64,000 nucleotides of DNA from Paenibacillus donghaensis (GCF_002192415.1 NZ_CP021780.1:6138001-6202000); one strand, 5' to 3'; positions 27,001-34,175 are shown, counted from the stretch's first letter. A program made the numbers and translations. The notes: generated by a model not told the origin, from the letters alone.

Positions 27001-29372
27001 GCCGGAGTCACAACCAAGTCACCTGGCACTGCCACTTCGAGTGCCGCTCCAAAGCTATACCCGCTATGTTCAATAATGAGAGTGTACGTGCTGCCTGGGG
27101 CAAGAATCGCAGAGATCGCATACGATCCGCCGTCGTCTGTTGATACCGCTCCGTCAATCGGTAGTGTTCTTCCGCCTTTTTCTACCAATGTAAAATTGGA
27201 AGGAGTTAATCCTGCTACCGGCGGGTTAAGTGATATTTGGAAACCGGATTCTCCGATTCCGTATACCTCGGCGGTCACAGATATAACGCTCGGGTCCGTG
27301 ACGGGAACGAACACCGACACTGCGTTACCAAAGTTGTATCCCGCCTTGGTGACGGTCAACGAATACGTAACGCCTTCTTGCAAGGATGCTGCTAAGTGAT
27401 AAGAAGTCCCATCGCTATTCGGCGTCATTTTGTTAAGTGGAACAGCTTCGCCTGTTGCACTGCGTTTCAGCGTGAAATTCGACGTTTGCAATCCTGTTAC
27501 CGGTTTGTCGAACGTGACCCCAAAACCTGCGGCACTAATGTTCTGCACCGTCTTGGCTACCACGATGTCATCCGGTGACGTAACCGGCACACTAAACGTT
27601 ACAGATGTGCCAAAGGTATAACCTGTTTTGGAGAGTGTAACTGAGTAGGTTTCACCCTCGTTTAAGGCAGCCGCTACCCGGTAAGAGCTTCCCTCGTTCA
27701 GCGAACCTACAAAGGTGATTCCCACAGCATGATTCGCAGTATCTTGCAGCGAGATATCCGCTGCCGTTAGATTCGCAACGGGGTCGCTGAAGCTAAGCAA
27801 GAAGCCGCTTGATGATGGAAGCGTTGTGGTAACTGCAACATTTTGCGGCTGAGGGTCTACTGGGGTGGTACCGCCTCCGCCAGTACCATCTCCGCCAGTG
27901 CCATCTCCGCCAGTACCACCTCCACCAGTACCACCTCCGCCGGTTCCGCCGGCAACACCGCCACCTGCGCTGCCCGATGTTGAACCTACGGTGTAATCTC
28001 CACGATCCGTAGTCTCCACACTGCCCGGTTTACTTTCGAATACAACATTCGGAGCGTCCACCAGTGCTTTGGCGATTTCCCCCTTACCTTTTACTCTGGC
28101 AGTCCCATGTAGTTCCAAGCTGGTCACCTGAACGCCTTCATTCAACGTAATCGTCGAGGAAGTGGCACTCTCGTTAACTACCATGTGGGCGATTGTACCC
28201 GAGGCAACGGTTACCTTGACGTTGCTCTTAATCTCAACCGAGTTGAAATCACCGGATAAGGTGACCTCGCCCGTCGAAGAGATCACAACACCTTCGATGC
28301 CACCGGACGTTGTCCCGTTTAGGTTTGACTCGATATTTGCATCCGACTGAACGTCGAGCTGTTTAATGATCGTCGTTCCGCCAATCACAACCCGCACGAC
28401 GCCGTCCGCTCTATCAACGACTACAGCTCCGAGCTGCGAATTATCAATATGTACACTATGTGCCCCGCCGCCGTTAATTGCGGTACTTCCGAGCACCGTA
28501 ACATGGTCGAGGTAGATGTCTCCATCTCCAACCTTTTGGCCGATGACCAGATTTCCTTTTACAATCACATTACGCAAGGTAGTGCCAGGAGCATTGACGG
28601 TAAGATCACCGGCGACCATAAATGAACCTGTAGCAGGTCCGTACGTGCCCCCCGTTTCCAACGTCTTAGCCGGAGGAACGATTCCTCCATCCGCATGGCT
28701 TGTTGACTGCTCCCAAATACGGTCCAGCAGCACAACCGCTTCGGCGCGTGTAAGCGACTTAGCAGGACCAACCGTTTGATCCGGAAAACCCTTCATATAC
28801 CCGGCAACCATCAGAGCGCTAAGCGCGTCCCGTCCATAGCCCGGCACACTGCCCGCATCCTTAAACACATCAAGAGGATTGTCTCCCTCTTTCATCAGTA
28901 AAGGCGTAAGCTTGGCGAGCATCACCGCTGCTTCCACGCGTGAAAGCGACTTATTAGGCTGGAAGGTCCCGTCAGGGAAACCTTTTACATACCCAGCTTG
29001 TGACGCGGCACTCACCTCAGAGGCGAACCAGGCTTTAGTGGGCACATCCTTAAAGGAAATATCCGCCGTTCCTTTGTATGCAAACAACCGGTTCACTAAC
29101 GTGACAAATTCAATCCGCGCAATGGCCTGATCCGGGCGAAAACTTCCGTCTTGGAAGCCTTTAATGTATCCGTTCTCCATCCATTCGTTCAATTGCTTCT
29201 CCGCCCAATGGCCTGTTGTGTCATTCGCTATAGATGCAACTCCGTCCACAGCAGCAGCGGCCGCTTTGCCCGTCAAGAGAGGCCCGGGCTGAATCATACC
29301 CACTATCAGGCTCACGATCAAAAGCCAATTGAGCAAGAGCATTCTCCACTTTCTTGCCAAATGTTTCTCCAA
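15066..29372 (-). CDS. giant SLH-anchored repeat surface protein, 4768 residues
   Basis: Starts at a TTG with AAAGGGG seven bases upstream. Residues 1-40 are a signal peptide. Three SLH domains (about 45-215; TTGHWAEKQLNEWMENGYIK, GYVKGFPDGTFQPN, AGYMKGFPDQTVGP) should bind pyruvylated wall polysaccharide. Residues 235-460 look like a beta-helix. A Gly-rich linker (465-505) precedes about two dozen repeats of about 95 residues to residue 2750, each with GFxLxLxxPVPGLxxxNFxL, DGGxTYxIxAxL and GYDFG. After one Ig-like segment, residues 2815-4768 are tandem helical repeats of about 40 residues (VYGQ.., AGY.., AAxLL). No catalytic domain was recognised. The frame is open throughout, so it is probably maintained by selection. 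Adhesion or surface-layer function is inferred. Confidence 0.93.
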   Translation of the reverse strand: MEKHLARKWRMLLLNWLLIVSLIVGMIQPGPLLTGKAAAAAVDGVASIANDTTGHWAEKQLNEWMENGYIKGFQDGSFRPDQAIARIEFVTLVNRLFAYKGTADISFKDVPTKAWFASEVSAASQAGYVKGFPDGTFQPNKSLSRVEAAVMLAKLTPLLMKEGDNPLDVFKDAGSVPGYGRDALSALMVAGYMKGFPDQTVGPAKSLTRAEAVVLLDRIWEQSTSHADGGIVPPAKTLETGGTYGPATGSFMVAGDLTVNAPGTTLRNVIVKGNLVIGQKVGDGDIYLDHVTVLGSTAINGGGAHSVHIDNSQLGAVVVDRADGVVRVVIGGTTIIKQLDVQSDANIESNLNGTTSGGIEGVVISSTGEVTLSGDFNSVEIKSNVKVTVASGTIAHMVVNESATSSTITLNEGVQVTSLELHGTARVKGKGEIAKALVDAPNVVFESKPGSVETTDRGDYTVGSTSGSAGGGVAGGTGGGGTGGGGTGGDGTGGDGTGGGGTTPVDPQPQNVAVTTTLPSSSGFLLSFSDPVANLTAADISLQDTANHAVGITFVGSLNEGSSYRVAAALNEGETYSVTLSKTGYTFGTSVTFSVPVTSPDDIVVAKTVQNISAAGFGVTFDKPVTGLQTSNFTLKRSATGEAVPLNKMTPNSDGTSYHLAASLQEGVTYSLTVTKAGYNFGNAVSVFVPVTDPSVISVTAEVYGIGESGFQISLNPPVAGLTPSNFTLVEKGGRTLPIDGAVSTDDGGSYAISAILAPGSTYTLIIEHSGYSFGAALEVAVPGDLVVTPAVSDVTASGFTLSLDQPVPGLTTENFTLSGKDGQAVDIDNAATSDGGSTYTITAGLTKGETYRLNLQQAGYNFGAPLEAAVPAEEGVKVTPSVKTVRTYGFILTMDPIVPALDSLNLVLKNGAGEVVSIDMLSAVVVGKEYEVWATLDKNGTYTLSLDKEGYEFTEPITLTVQPEGVPSSVGWISHGGFQIVFQNAISSVSSDEITLEDPSGKSVAVGGVQLSAGGKSAVVSADLSAAGIYSYRVDMYDGRFAQGTVDVPALVAISKYTTYDGYPGGYTGLTIYFDVAVPGLTASAFQLKNSSGEVIAFDSVLSQGGGSSYVLQTTQINAGGPFVLGITASGYSFGDPTTLGNATLNLWNAGRKPTQFMAGLNPSVPDLTTDNFTVKDAAGHDVEITDVTWDSRQRIYVVTFDGSGGQSYSVSAKVDGYDFGAPKTIHVYSQNAIIDPSYTGFTLVMAPPVKVNTQYGFKLTRSIDGTAVPLQKIVMNDDEGSSYQISATLAPGYYNLTLDADVDPNVLSFEVPVVATLSVDTIAANGLDAKLDYALDGLDAGTFVLFNNDTGDQVDISSAVTDDQGKTYHLSAHLPGGSYNLKLTGHLPEAGVDFQVAATADAGATTLSNITNAGFDLSFDNPVLGLLPANITIKDAQNNKLSGVALSTNDHGGTYHVRVTLANNADYTVELQKDYMIFDSPVSFHVNRLITGSVADVTNDGHLTLKFAPAFPEIENYLGLSLTDEAGTVYYPNLFESVDGGASYQLYVPGNKLHSGTTYYIRLDKDEFSMNPVSFMLPPTLTVTEATTSSLKVQLDGPVPGLGKKNFILKNASGESVALTSVATDDSGAHYTLTGTFVGGQTYTVQYKPDVTYQVNDPVAFAVSKIITATISNVTVLGFKVQFSSKVAGLTPQQVILHDPSGDQIPTTGYTLKTTDRGLSYLVTLTSALPGKGYTFDLVRDEFKLASPVSFDISPTVSLNLLGTALNKIVVYISPLLPDLTKDNFSLFDSKGKKVTFTVTYQEQGSLYNIEGQFDPTETYTLQANYPGYLFGAPLTIGFKVRVNTVIYAQTQKGFKIGMSPAVPGLSASDITITDDSGNTATVQSVQATNGGGNYTVLVPLSGGKTYTVKIADKTPYTFGTFDPFKMSALSATVDRQSLTSFWLSLSSPISLSPANLNLVDDQGQSVRIESLISRDAGRSYEAYASLTAGVQYSLSFNTLGYDFGSDIPVSVQPVTTTFEGMVSGNNQAFTLRFDHAIPNLRPSDFIIQQGGFLVTFPASNVTTEDGGYSYKVEANFYGAEQYTVLPVKDGYDFGAAVVLDVPVIVSSAILRTGASYVDIGLNSAVPGLNASDFTLKDSSGQPIAISSAVTADEGGTYRIKASFIGGENYTITLDHAGYDFGEELSVDLPSAITSEIGAVNTQGITILLTSAVGGLQASSFTLLDSAGDAVAIDSVSELNGGAGYTLAADLTAGAAYTLALSAPGYDFGSPLAAAVPIPVGIAYADIQSAELTVKLEPAVPGLSAVSFKLVDAQGNSVSAASATTTDGGATYAVQAALQYGETYSLNLVKNGYDFGTGLPFTVLKPVTQSVEALSKKGFTLRLQTAVPNLKVSHILLTDSNGEAVAIDSLVTADGGLTYQAAAKLTEGAAYRLAVTAQGYDFGPSVHLDVLPMLELSATAINAYGFNLNLSKAIPGLNLAVVHLTDSSGQSITLNSTSFYDANPNTADAGKMYFVRVPLSAGQTYTIFIQDPAHPTEGPLEVVLPIVVGSQVTSADVSGIKLRLAQAGIDLLTSDVMLLTEAGDKVTVAGIVPGTDAGTYTIQALLAEGETYSLSLKKQGYDFGTAASVYVAYRVTASIASVNENGFTLSLSSPVPDLNLTLLDGSNPATLGTVSTSDYGQTYKVTVNLAYNKEFKLRVGKTGYDFGADLTVNNVSAPPQLIDASSSESGTQVILTFDKPLTSVASSSSFSVKIDSQWQSSVVSTLGADPAQIILTWSSSGRTISSTSTVSLAYTGINRVKAVNQTYLAAFDELPASNVATLLGFVSSYAYKNDAAYPAQVLHKQYGKSALETAQLLREGGFKSANLYRAILIEYVMISSEMAPILYAMDADATSIYDAYNSFKAPYASFDYLVVGQLFSAGYSASDIGPALRKFGFQSKDLMGYLKRYNVSTSEAAKILKVNFNETSDNTVLLLRSAGYDRNGIAGAVQNTYGLSNAATVVALAGGKQSASDTAAVIKDLYQADAVTSATWLSQAGYSASDVSGAIALYYSFAGADEAIEAFFGAGFSASYTYSLLRREYAQPDAAIALLNAKVSARVVAEAVKSAGDGASVIISAMLSSNYDIKEISILVNSLWVSSGTSLSDVLAQFAGSGFNVSAQATLLREQFGADIPAAIAALYPGLTQQQRNHILKYLLDGGYDPVQLADYNLKHGSDRDGLFREFRLAGRTSVQSLQSVHDATLQGGASFTLSDAIQLFYNDYNNRYEVSEVLAALRTVFAQDPNVTADATAMATVLSNSQMWDKYEIAKVLIKQMGVTMQDWVELERTNAFARFGCACDVRTVVKDTQLLFAGATLPDITVAMSVSSQYTLDMIVEGTINLYPTEGVRAKGMPYLMSALKNAGYSFEEVAAEFDSKGWTEWIAVFSKYGIAASDVTAYLKNKGLTMDQVIDQLAPYPLKDRALVLREAYGLDASAATPLLLQHTGEDQEAIARALAWAYGSDPIALWIQTLRVQGATASSVINTLSARYPSFWDAGKAGPALIQGGFSQDEVMKGLLIHASVRNNLQATIGLLQSLYGQQQVTIAQLLTAASIDSPEDGLEFLQKGGYKLPDIARALKDYYGLTAGEAAKLLTAAYPNNQSLILSGLASVYGQTLGSTVAEALQEKGITDIGGAIDYLWNAGFAPQEIAGAAKEAFNQTVGQTALLFVQKNILTDKNVLITTIAAVYGQSIEGTIHALLAQQGTTSFESAISFVYQSHFSLASSIKLAKTEYGLSAGDALQALTSSNLYRQADIVSGITDIYRTSPRDSIVDSLTASGLVTLGSAVSFLQNMKFDLNGIVRVGKEHYQLTAGETAAALIAEASYGQADIQNAVSYVYGQNLTQTTLDTLSALGITVFADAVPQLKTAGLTLSDLVLAGKTYYNLAAGEITYALLQSEAFSTTDILAAVAQYYGKPLNESLDDLLKNSGIAKINDAAPYLRWMGYTLQDVIEVSKDYYGNSSQATIDALNTLHFEDSSIIEWTVLHIYGEDSDGESAPGTPQDILQGAGITEDNAAVAYLWTAGYSLYDIIKMLKEYSGKSAADTAELLIANGSFEASAILSNLNTVYGTAFDAAMLNIFMTKGIFTSAENAALALSGSGYRMAYIAEMLKKSYGKTGAETKAILTGLGIYSADAVQSTVDQVYFSVGTSSGTLQQVLDLYGITTAEGAVSLLTKQNTPVQDILQYLKDAYNKGADEATALLAPYYKGPELGIAVTTVYYSSTNIGYLAKTIPAAYTGTPGTVAGYMKGKFTDSDIVLALKVIFNLDALGVQDAISSTVMTAERVRAAVAEVFGDDPLFAYLKRMKDQGANANDVAAELDVRGLLELAPSSYLVGTLRELGYDNASILKMRYNYYNDTRQNAGTEEEQGAELVQLGVNTPAAIVQYLRKWNLLPYKVIKIVKAGLPDAQAADIALAMREQGYDGIAIMGGLSAVGEGGDAIAGILRKLGLSAPDAMVFLNDRSSDEQLQWLISNGYTPSEYIKYRNVQSDNTIAVLKQQLGLSATDIAKLLNRYKGSLSYYAVAKALYDGGFTKVSDVAGALIETRNRPVWVLGTLVGIGGWTLQDVAQGMLDSGLISLVDLVDALQMANGGVLKETYRIIKAISTRERQQFYDSLDYVERKLLDNNEIAMIITVSAMRNANISISAVTNQLKVTEVIEPEDALKVLIVSGFNVLDSVGAVWDVYRDYIGAKIVLKMFEKAAGQYISDFKNYYKLVMTLSKIVYKLTS

Positions 29373-29388
29373 TCTAATTCCCCTTTCA

Positions 29389-29745
29389 TCACATCATCCT
29401 TGTCCTCACAGATCTATGGCCTTGCCTGGTTTCTGCCGATAGACATTGATCGGTTTGGCATGAGACTTTTTTCATAGACAGATTAATAGCTTTCATATAA
29501 GAGTTTATAGGAAACGAATAAAAGAATAATGAAAAAGTTGGATGGGGAACAAGGAAAAACCGCGAAGCAGCAAGGCTTCGCGGTTTTTTAGTTCGAGAAA
29601 TAATATTTTTGGTGATGAAATATTCTATTATTACAGAGATAAGAGAAGTGAGTAGCTCTTGGGATGGGCAACCGCATGCTTGCAAGAATTCATGTTGGGT
29701 GACAAGAAAACGCTGAAACTGCGCTTCAGTTCCTTTGCATGTCAT
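29389..29745 (-). CDS. doubtful small protein
   Basis: 118 codons starting ATG with AGGAG upstream and overlapping the preceding frame by ATGA, which supports translation. The first 50 residues (MTCKGTEAQFQRFLVTQHEF..) look plausible, but the frame then runs through the terminator at 29559, so the C-terminal half is probably not natural. It may be the head of a truncated gene. No recognised domain. Confidence 0.3.
   Translation of the reverse strand: MTCKGTEAQFQRFLVTQHEFLQACGCPSQELLTSLISVIIEYFITKNIISRTKKPRSLAASRFFLVPHPTFSLFFYSFPINSYMKAINLSMKKVSCQTDQCLSAETRQGHRSVRTRMM
29559..29584. terminator. strong bidirectional hairpin
   Basis: ACCGCGAAG pairs with CTTCGCGGT around an 8-base loop, with T6 on the plus side and A5 before it. 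It separates the SLH gene from the PadR cluster. Confidence 0.75.
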
Positions 29746-29948
29746 CCCCTTGCTCCTGGGTGTAAAAAGCTAACTGCCCTCCCTTTCCAGCGGGCGTTTT
29801 CGAAATTAGAGGGGATTTCCGATGGCGTAAAATAGTTTGTGTAAGGACCGGGGAGCCTCAAGCTTAAGCCATTCGCTGCGCACTCCACCCACTGCACCAG
29901 ATCGCGCTTTGAATGGGACTGGTCTAAATTTCTAATCAGCTCGTTCAT
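29742..29948 (-). CDS. hypothetical protein, 68 residues
   Basis: MNELIRNLDQSHSKRDLV... is polar at the start, with a central NGLSLRLPGPYTNYF segment. It begins just after the stop of the SRPBCC-like gene, so it is likely the end of the PadR transcript. No family recognised. The ribosome binding site is weak (GGCAGG). Confidence 0.4.
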   Translation of the reverse strand: MNELIRNLDQSHSKRDLVQWVECAANGLSLRLPGPYTNYFTPSEIPSNFENARWKGRAVSFLHPGARG

Positions 29949-29951
29949 GAA

Positions 29952-30449
29952 TTATGCATACCTGCCGTTATTAAATTTCTTTTCTATATCTTTAGCAAAT
30001 TTCCCGCCCTCATCGGCTAAATGTTTTCTCATGAAGAATCCACCAAAACCATTTATCCATGCTGCAAAAGCCAGTAGCCGAGATGGAAAGTCCGCTCCAA
30101 TCGTACAACTAAGTTCGCAAGAGTAGTTATCAATAGGCGTGACCTTCATTTCCCATGGAACTCCAACAATGGCTGGTATCCATCGACATATATATGCTTT
30201 TGTCCGGTCAGAGTAGAAACGCAAATGATCCTCTTTGTGCTCTTTTAATTGATAGTGCTGAACGATCATCTCATTCCCCATATTTTCCACATTAACCATA
30301 TAGAATTCGCCATTTTCAAAATAACTGCCCATTGCCTTGTGACCTTTTGAAAATGATTCATATTCAGCTGGAGTCATCTCAGTTACCCATTTGTACAAAT
30401 CCACATTTTTCGCTGCAATCTGCAATTTAAAATTCTTTGTCATTCTCAT
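29952..30449 (-). CDS. SRPBCC/START-like protein of unknown function
   Basis: 165 residues. I prefer the ATG at 30449 because AAGGAG lies seven bases before it; an ATG at 30455 is too close. The sequence shows an alternating beta pattern with GSYFENGEFYMVNVENMG, HYQLKEHKEDHLRFYS, VGVPWEMKVTPIDNYSCELSCTI and a C-terminal long helix, as in the SRPBCC helix-grip fold for hydrophobic ligands. It overlaps the end of the padR gene, suggesting the regulator controls it. Confidence 0.55.
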   Translation of the reverse strand: MRMTKNFKLQIAAKNVDLYKWVTEMTPAEYESFSKGHKAMGSYFENGEFYMVNVENMGNEMIVQHYQLKEHKEDHLRFYSDRTKAYICRWIPAIVGVPWEMKVTPIDNYSCELSCTIGADFPSRLLAFAAWINGFGGFFMRKHLADEGGKFAKDIEKKFNNGRYA

Positions 30450-30972
30450 GTTCATTCTCCTTCTTTCCTGTAATTTTTCTGGTGAGTCTATCGTGCCAAT
30501 TCATAATCATTTGATAATATTCCTTGCCAAACATCAACGTCGCGTGCTCATATACACCCATCTCGTGAACGTGCTTCTCTTCTATCGAGGCAAGCTTGTT
30601 ATATTCACTGGCGACAGTGGTTTGAAAGCTGGAAATCAATTGGACAACTTCAAGATCGTCAAGATATTTATAGAAGAAAAGCTTATTCAAATACTCATAA
30701 TTAAAAGGGGAAAAAGTACATGGTGTTTTTAACCATTCTATAAATTCACTCTTCCCTTTTTCCGTGATCCCATATGATTTTTTGAATCTGCCCTCCTCTA
30801 CCACTTCTTCATACTTGATAAGCTCCCCCTTTTCCATTTTTTTCAGCATAGGATATATGCTGCCGAAGCTGGCATCAATAAAGTTTGAAGTACTTAACGT
30901 CATCTTCTGCTTGATTTCATAGCCTGTCATATCCTTTTCGCAGAGGAACCCAAGTAATACATAAATCAACAT
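30427..30972 (-). CDS. PadR-family transcriptional regulator
   Basis: 181 residues. The N-terminal 80 are the PadR winged helix (LLGFLCEKDMTGYEIKQKM, SFGSIYPMLKKMEKGELIKYE, KKSYGITEKGKSEFIEWL). The C-terminal 100 are the Vir-like dimerisation helices. PadR proteins are repressors released by small molecules. It reads with the overlapping SRPBCC-like gene, and a near-perfect palindrome lies in its promoter (31073-31123), fitting autorepression. Confidence 0.9.
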   Translation of the reverse strand: MLIYVLLGFLCEKDMTGYEIKQKMTLSTSNFIDASFGSIYPMLKKMEKGELIKYEEVVEEGRFKKSYGITEKGKSEFIEWLKTPCTFSPFNYEYLNKLFFYKYLDDLEVVQLISSFQTTVASEYNKLASIEEKHVHEMGVYEHATLMFGKEYYQMIMNWHDRLTRKITGKKENEHENDKEF

Positions 30973-31072
30973 AAAATCTATCCCTTCCTTCCTGGCATAG
31001 TGAATGTTCCTTCTGAAATCAAAGGGAACTCATCTCCGTTTACATATAGCAGATTCACATATATATAATCGA

Positions 31073-31123
31073 GATATATCGATTCGATATGTAAAATATA
31101 TAATTTGACGATCGATTTGTCAA
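31073..31123 (-). promoter_or_regulatory. padR promoter with PadR-type palindrome
   Basis: On the minus strand TTGACA (31118-31123) and TATATT (31095-31100) are spaced by exactly 17 bp. Just downstream, ATATCGA-TCGATAT with outer ATAT forms an inverted repeat covering the start of transcription, where a repressor would block RNA polymerase. Confidence 0.7.
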
Positions 31124-31282
31124 TAGCATTTGCTAAAGTTTTATTCAGAAAAATTATTCAAGCTACGCTGGACTATTATAGAATCGAAGAATGAGAGTAC
31201 TACGCTTTTCAATATAAACAAAAAAATCCAAAAGGATGTTATCCCTTCAGATTTCTCAAAGTAAACTGCAATTTCCAACATT

Positions 31283-31558
31283 TCACCGCTTCACCTTATA
31301 AAACACATGATACAGCTTCATCAGTACCCGTTTCTCAATCCGCGATACATAGCTCCGGCTGAAGGAGTGATACTTCAATCCAGATGTCGCAAGGTAGTTA
31401 AATGTTATCGACTGATATGCATAGTCACGCCCTCTTGCAATAATGGTCCATCCGTGATTTCTCTGTATGAATCGAATGATATCTGTAAAAGCAGAAATGT
31501 TCTGTAATTTAAGCAGCTTCTCAATAGATTCGAGTAACAATAAAAAACCGCATAACAA
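31283..31558 (-). pseudogene. SigK-type sigma factor C-terminal fragment
   Basis: The end of the frame reads SFSRSYVSRIEKRVLMKLYH, the region-4.2 recognition helix of sporulation sigma factors (usual form GISRSYVSRIEKRALMK). The preceding residues no longer match region 4 and the rest of the gene is missing. There is no ribosome binding site. It looks like a genomic remnant marking an old recombination point. Confidence 0.6.
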
Positions 31559-31630
31559 CGCGGGTTATCGTAAATCGGTAAAGTAAGTGAACCACTGTCC
31601 ACGGCAAGAGCTACAAGAAATCAATGCAGT

Positions 31631-31668
31631 AAAAAGACACTGAGATCCTATTCATCAGTGTCTTTTTT
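31631..31668. terminator. terminator downstream of the ABC-F gene
   Basis: AAAAAGACACTGA pairs with TCAGTGTCTTTTTT, with a 12-base loop and T-runs on both strands. Confidence 0.75.
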
Positions 31669-31767
31669 GTTGATACTTTTCCACCAACATCTTATTTCAT
31701 CGTTGAACTCAGACTAATTCACTTTAGCTTACCATCCATTCGATCATTTCAATCAGAGGGTTGTAAT

Positions 31768-33507
31768 TTAAAGCAACTTAATCAACTCTTCTAGCTCATC
31801 AACCAATACTTTTGCAAGTACAAAATTAGTATCTTTTAAAGCCAATTCTATTTTCGTTTCAACTGATTTTTTCTTTTGTTCCGTTTCTAAATAGCCTCTA
31901 TCAAAATGACTAGCATAAATCATCTGTCTAAATTTCCGCATACTCAACTTTCTAATCGTCTTATCTTCAATGATTAAAACATAATCCATACCATTTACCA
32001 CAGAATAGAAATCATGAGAAATCATGAGAATCGCACCTTTATAGTCTTCAATGGCTTTCTCCAGTGCTATTTGTGTATAGGTGTCTAAATGACTTGTCGG
32101 TTCATCAAGAAGCAATACGTTTGCTTTACTGGCAGAAACTTTAGCCAATTGAAGCATATTTTTTTCTCCACCAGATAAAGATTCTATCTTTTGATTAACG
32201 ATTTCTCCTTCAAAACCATAGTCTGAAATATATGATCTAATCTCTTCATAAGTTTTAAACCCGGCATCGATGAATTCTTCCAGTATGGTATTAGAATCTT
32301 GTAGCACTTCGCCTTGCTGCTGAGACAAATAAGCTACTTTAACATCCGCATTTATTTCAATTGCATAATGATTATTTTTGAAAATCTCCCGGAGTAGAGT
32401 CGTTTTTCCGGTACCGTTTGCACCGATAAGGGCTACTTTATCCGTAGATTTGATCTCAAAGTTAACATTTTCTAACAGCAGCTCATCAAAGGCAACACTA
32501 TAATTATTAACATTTACAACAATGCAGTCGTCCATTTCATGATCCATACCGAAACGGATATCTGGTTGCTTAATATCCACGAATGGTGCTTTAATTCTCC
32601 GCGCTTCCAATCTTTCCTGAAATTTAACTCTGGCTTTCAGCGCTTTCCCTCTGGAGGCTTCTGAATTATAAGTTGCGATAGCTCTAAGATTATTGACGAT
32701 GTTCTCGTTTCTCGCAATTTCTTCATCTTCAGCGATTGTGAGTTCCTGCAGCTCAATCTTAGTTTGCAGCAATGAGAAGTTGTAATCAATATACCGCCCG
32801 TCAAACTCCTGGAGCTCCATGTTTTCAAGGTGCAGGATTTTGTTGAAACAATGATTCAATAGATAGCGGTTGTGCGTAACAACCAGCAGTATGCCTTTGT
32901 GGGAATTAATAAGATTTTTAAGCGCATTTAGGTTTTCAAAGTCTAAAAATACATCGGGTTCGTCCATAATCATTAAGTCTGGACACTCAAGCATTTCCTT
33001 CATCACTTGAATAAGTTTGAATTCCCCGCCACTCAGGTCGGACACCCTAAGATCTTTTAGCTTCATGAGGTTTGCCAGATTTAGTTTCTTATTAATGTTG
33101 CTTTCGAAATCATCCCCGCCCATTGAATCAAAGGCGTCTAGAGCTAATTGATACTGTTCCAGTAACGAATCAATATCCGGTGATGTCTCCATTTCCGTGC
33201 AAATAGCTGTTATTTCATTTTGTATCTTAATAAATTCTTCTCCTATATATTCAAAAACGGTTGTTTCTTTAGATTTATCCAATTGTGAGAACTGGCTTAC
33301 ATACCCAATTCTGCAAGTGGGGTCTATCTCTAACCTGCCATCAAACAAATATCTTTCCGGATCCATCAGTATATCGATCAGTGTACTTTTCCCGCTGCCG
33401 CTTGTTCCTATAAAAGCGCAATGTTGTGCCTCTTCTAACGTAAATGAAATGTTTTTATATAGTTCTTTTTGCGGAAATGAGAAGGATAAGTTATCAGCTT
33501 TTATCAT
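31768..33507 (-). CDS. ABC-F ribosomal protection protein (CplR/Lsa-type)
   Basis: 579 residues from MIKADNLSFSFPQK. The ATG at 33507 has AAAGG upstream; a longer frame to 33621 lacks support. Two ABC domains without membrane helices: GTSGSGKST Walker A and LSGGEFKL signature in the first, GANGTGKTT and LSGGEKNM in the second, with a charged interdomain linker (about 250-330) that reaches the ribosomal P-site. Such proteins dislodge lincosamides, streptogramins A, pleuromutilins or macrolides. The sequence reminds me of CplR of clostridia and paenibacilli, but the drug range cannot be read from sequence. It lies in the segment ending at the Tn7-like right end at 34490. Confidence 0.85.
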   Translation of the reverse strand: MIKADNLSFSFPQKELYKNISFTLEEAQHCAFIGTSGSGKSTLIDILMDPERYLFDGRLEIDPTCRIGYVSQFSQLDKSKETTVFEYIGEEFIKIQNEITAICTEMETSPDIDSLLEQYQLALDAFDSMGGDDFESNINKKLNLANLMKLKDLRVSDLSGGEFKLIQVMKEMLECPDLMIMDEPDVFLDFENLNALKNLINSHKGILLVVTHNRYLLNHCFNKILHLENMELQEFDGRYIDYNFSLLQTKIELQELTIAEDEEIARNENIVNNLRAIATYNSEASRGKALKARVKFQERLEARRIKAPFVDIKQPDIRFGMDHEMDDCIVVNVNNYSVAFDELLLENVNFEIKSTDKVALIGANGTGKTTLLREIFKNNHYAIEINADVKVAYLSQQQGEVLQDSNTILEEFIDAGFKTYEEIRSYISDYGFEGEIVNQKIESLSGGEKNMLQLAKVSASKANVLLLDEPTSHLDTYTQIALEKAIEDYKGAILMISHDFYSVVNGMDYVLIIEDKTIRKLSMRKFRQMIYASHFDRGYLETEQKKKSVETKIELALKDTNFVLAKVLVDELEELIKLL

Positions 33508-33649
33508 AGTATTACCTTTCTTTATAACTAAATTTATGACTATTAATAGATGTATTGAAAATCGTAAGATTTTGAGTTTACCGTTGATAGAGTAACACTG
33601 TTTACAACCAACTTCAATCATTTCACATTAAAGTTGTTCGTGAAATCGA

Positions 33650-34140
33650 AAAATATAACTTAGAACAATTGATTAAATACGGCATTCTTTGTCGTACCAA
33701 AAAGAACAGGGACATTTTAGTTTTGCTTAATCCATCTAAAGAACACTTCGATGCCCCAATGTGCCTTGTCTAGGTAGCAAGTGATATCTTTCGTTACATT
33801 TGAGTCTTCAACGGATTGGCGTTTTAACGAGTGTGGCTTCACAAGCATGACATTTTCTTTGATACGAGTAACAAAATACTGTTGTTCTCTAGCATATTGA
33901 TCAAATCGTTTGATCTTTCCGTAAGCACGGTCTTGAACAAGGATGTAATTCTTATCTGCAAGCTGTTCGCCAATGGGGCCATCATGGACTTTACCGATCG
34001 TTTCAATGGCGACATCGGTGAGCTTCTTTCCACATTTAAAATGAGTCAGTTTCCGAATAGGAAACGTTCCATTGATCAGAACTTCACAGCATTTATACGG
34101 GTTTCCCCCAAGAATTGCACTTAACGTCTTATTTACGAAC
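33650..34140 (-). pseudogene. IS4-family transposase C-terminal remnant
   Basis: In pieces across frames the minus strand reads LSAILGGNPYKCCEVLING, TIGKVHDGPIGEQL, ILVQDRAYGKIKRFDQYA and HWGIEVFFRWIKQN, the last being the catalytic-Glu block of IS4 transposases. The N-terminal half is absent and at least one stop follows the E block. The adjacent gene-free stretch to 34330 holds only the hairpin at 34141-34175. Confidence 0.75.
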
Positions 34141-34175
34141 TTCGCAAATAACTCTATATGTAGAGTATTTGCGAA
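34141..34175. repeat. near-perfect hairpin beside the IS4 remnant
   Basis: TTCGCAAATaACTCTA pairs with TAGAGTATTTGCGAA around TATG. It has no long T-run. It may be part of the old IS end or a transcript-stabilising structure. Confidence 0.5.

Noticed and set aside
33507..33621. Longer N-terminus of the ABC-F protein
   Set aside because: The extra 38 residues have no ribosome binding site and no resemblance to ABC-F proteins, whereas MIKADN has AAAGG upstream.
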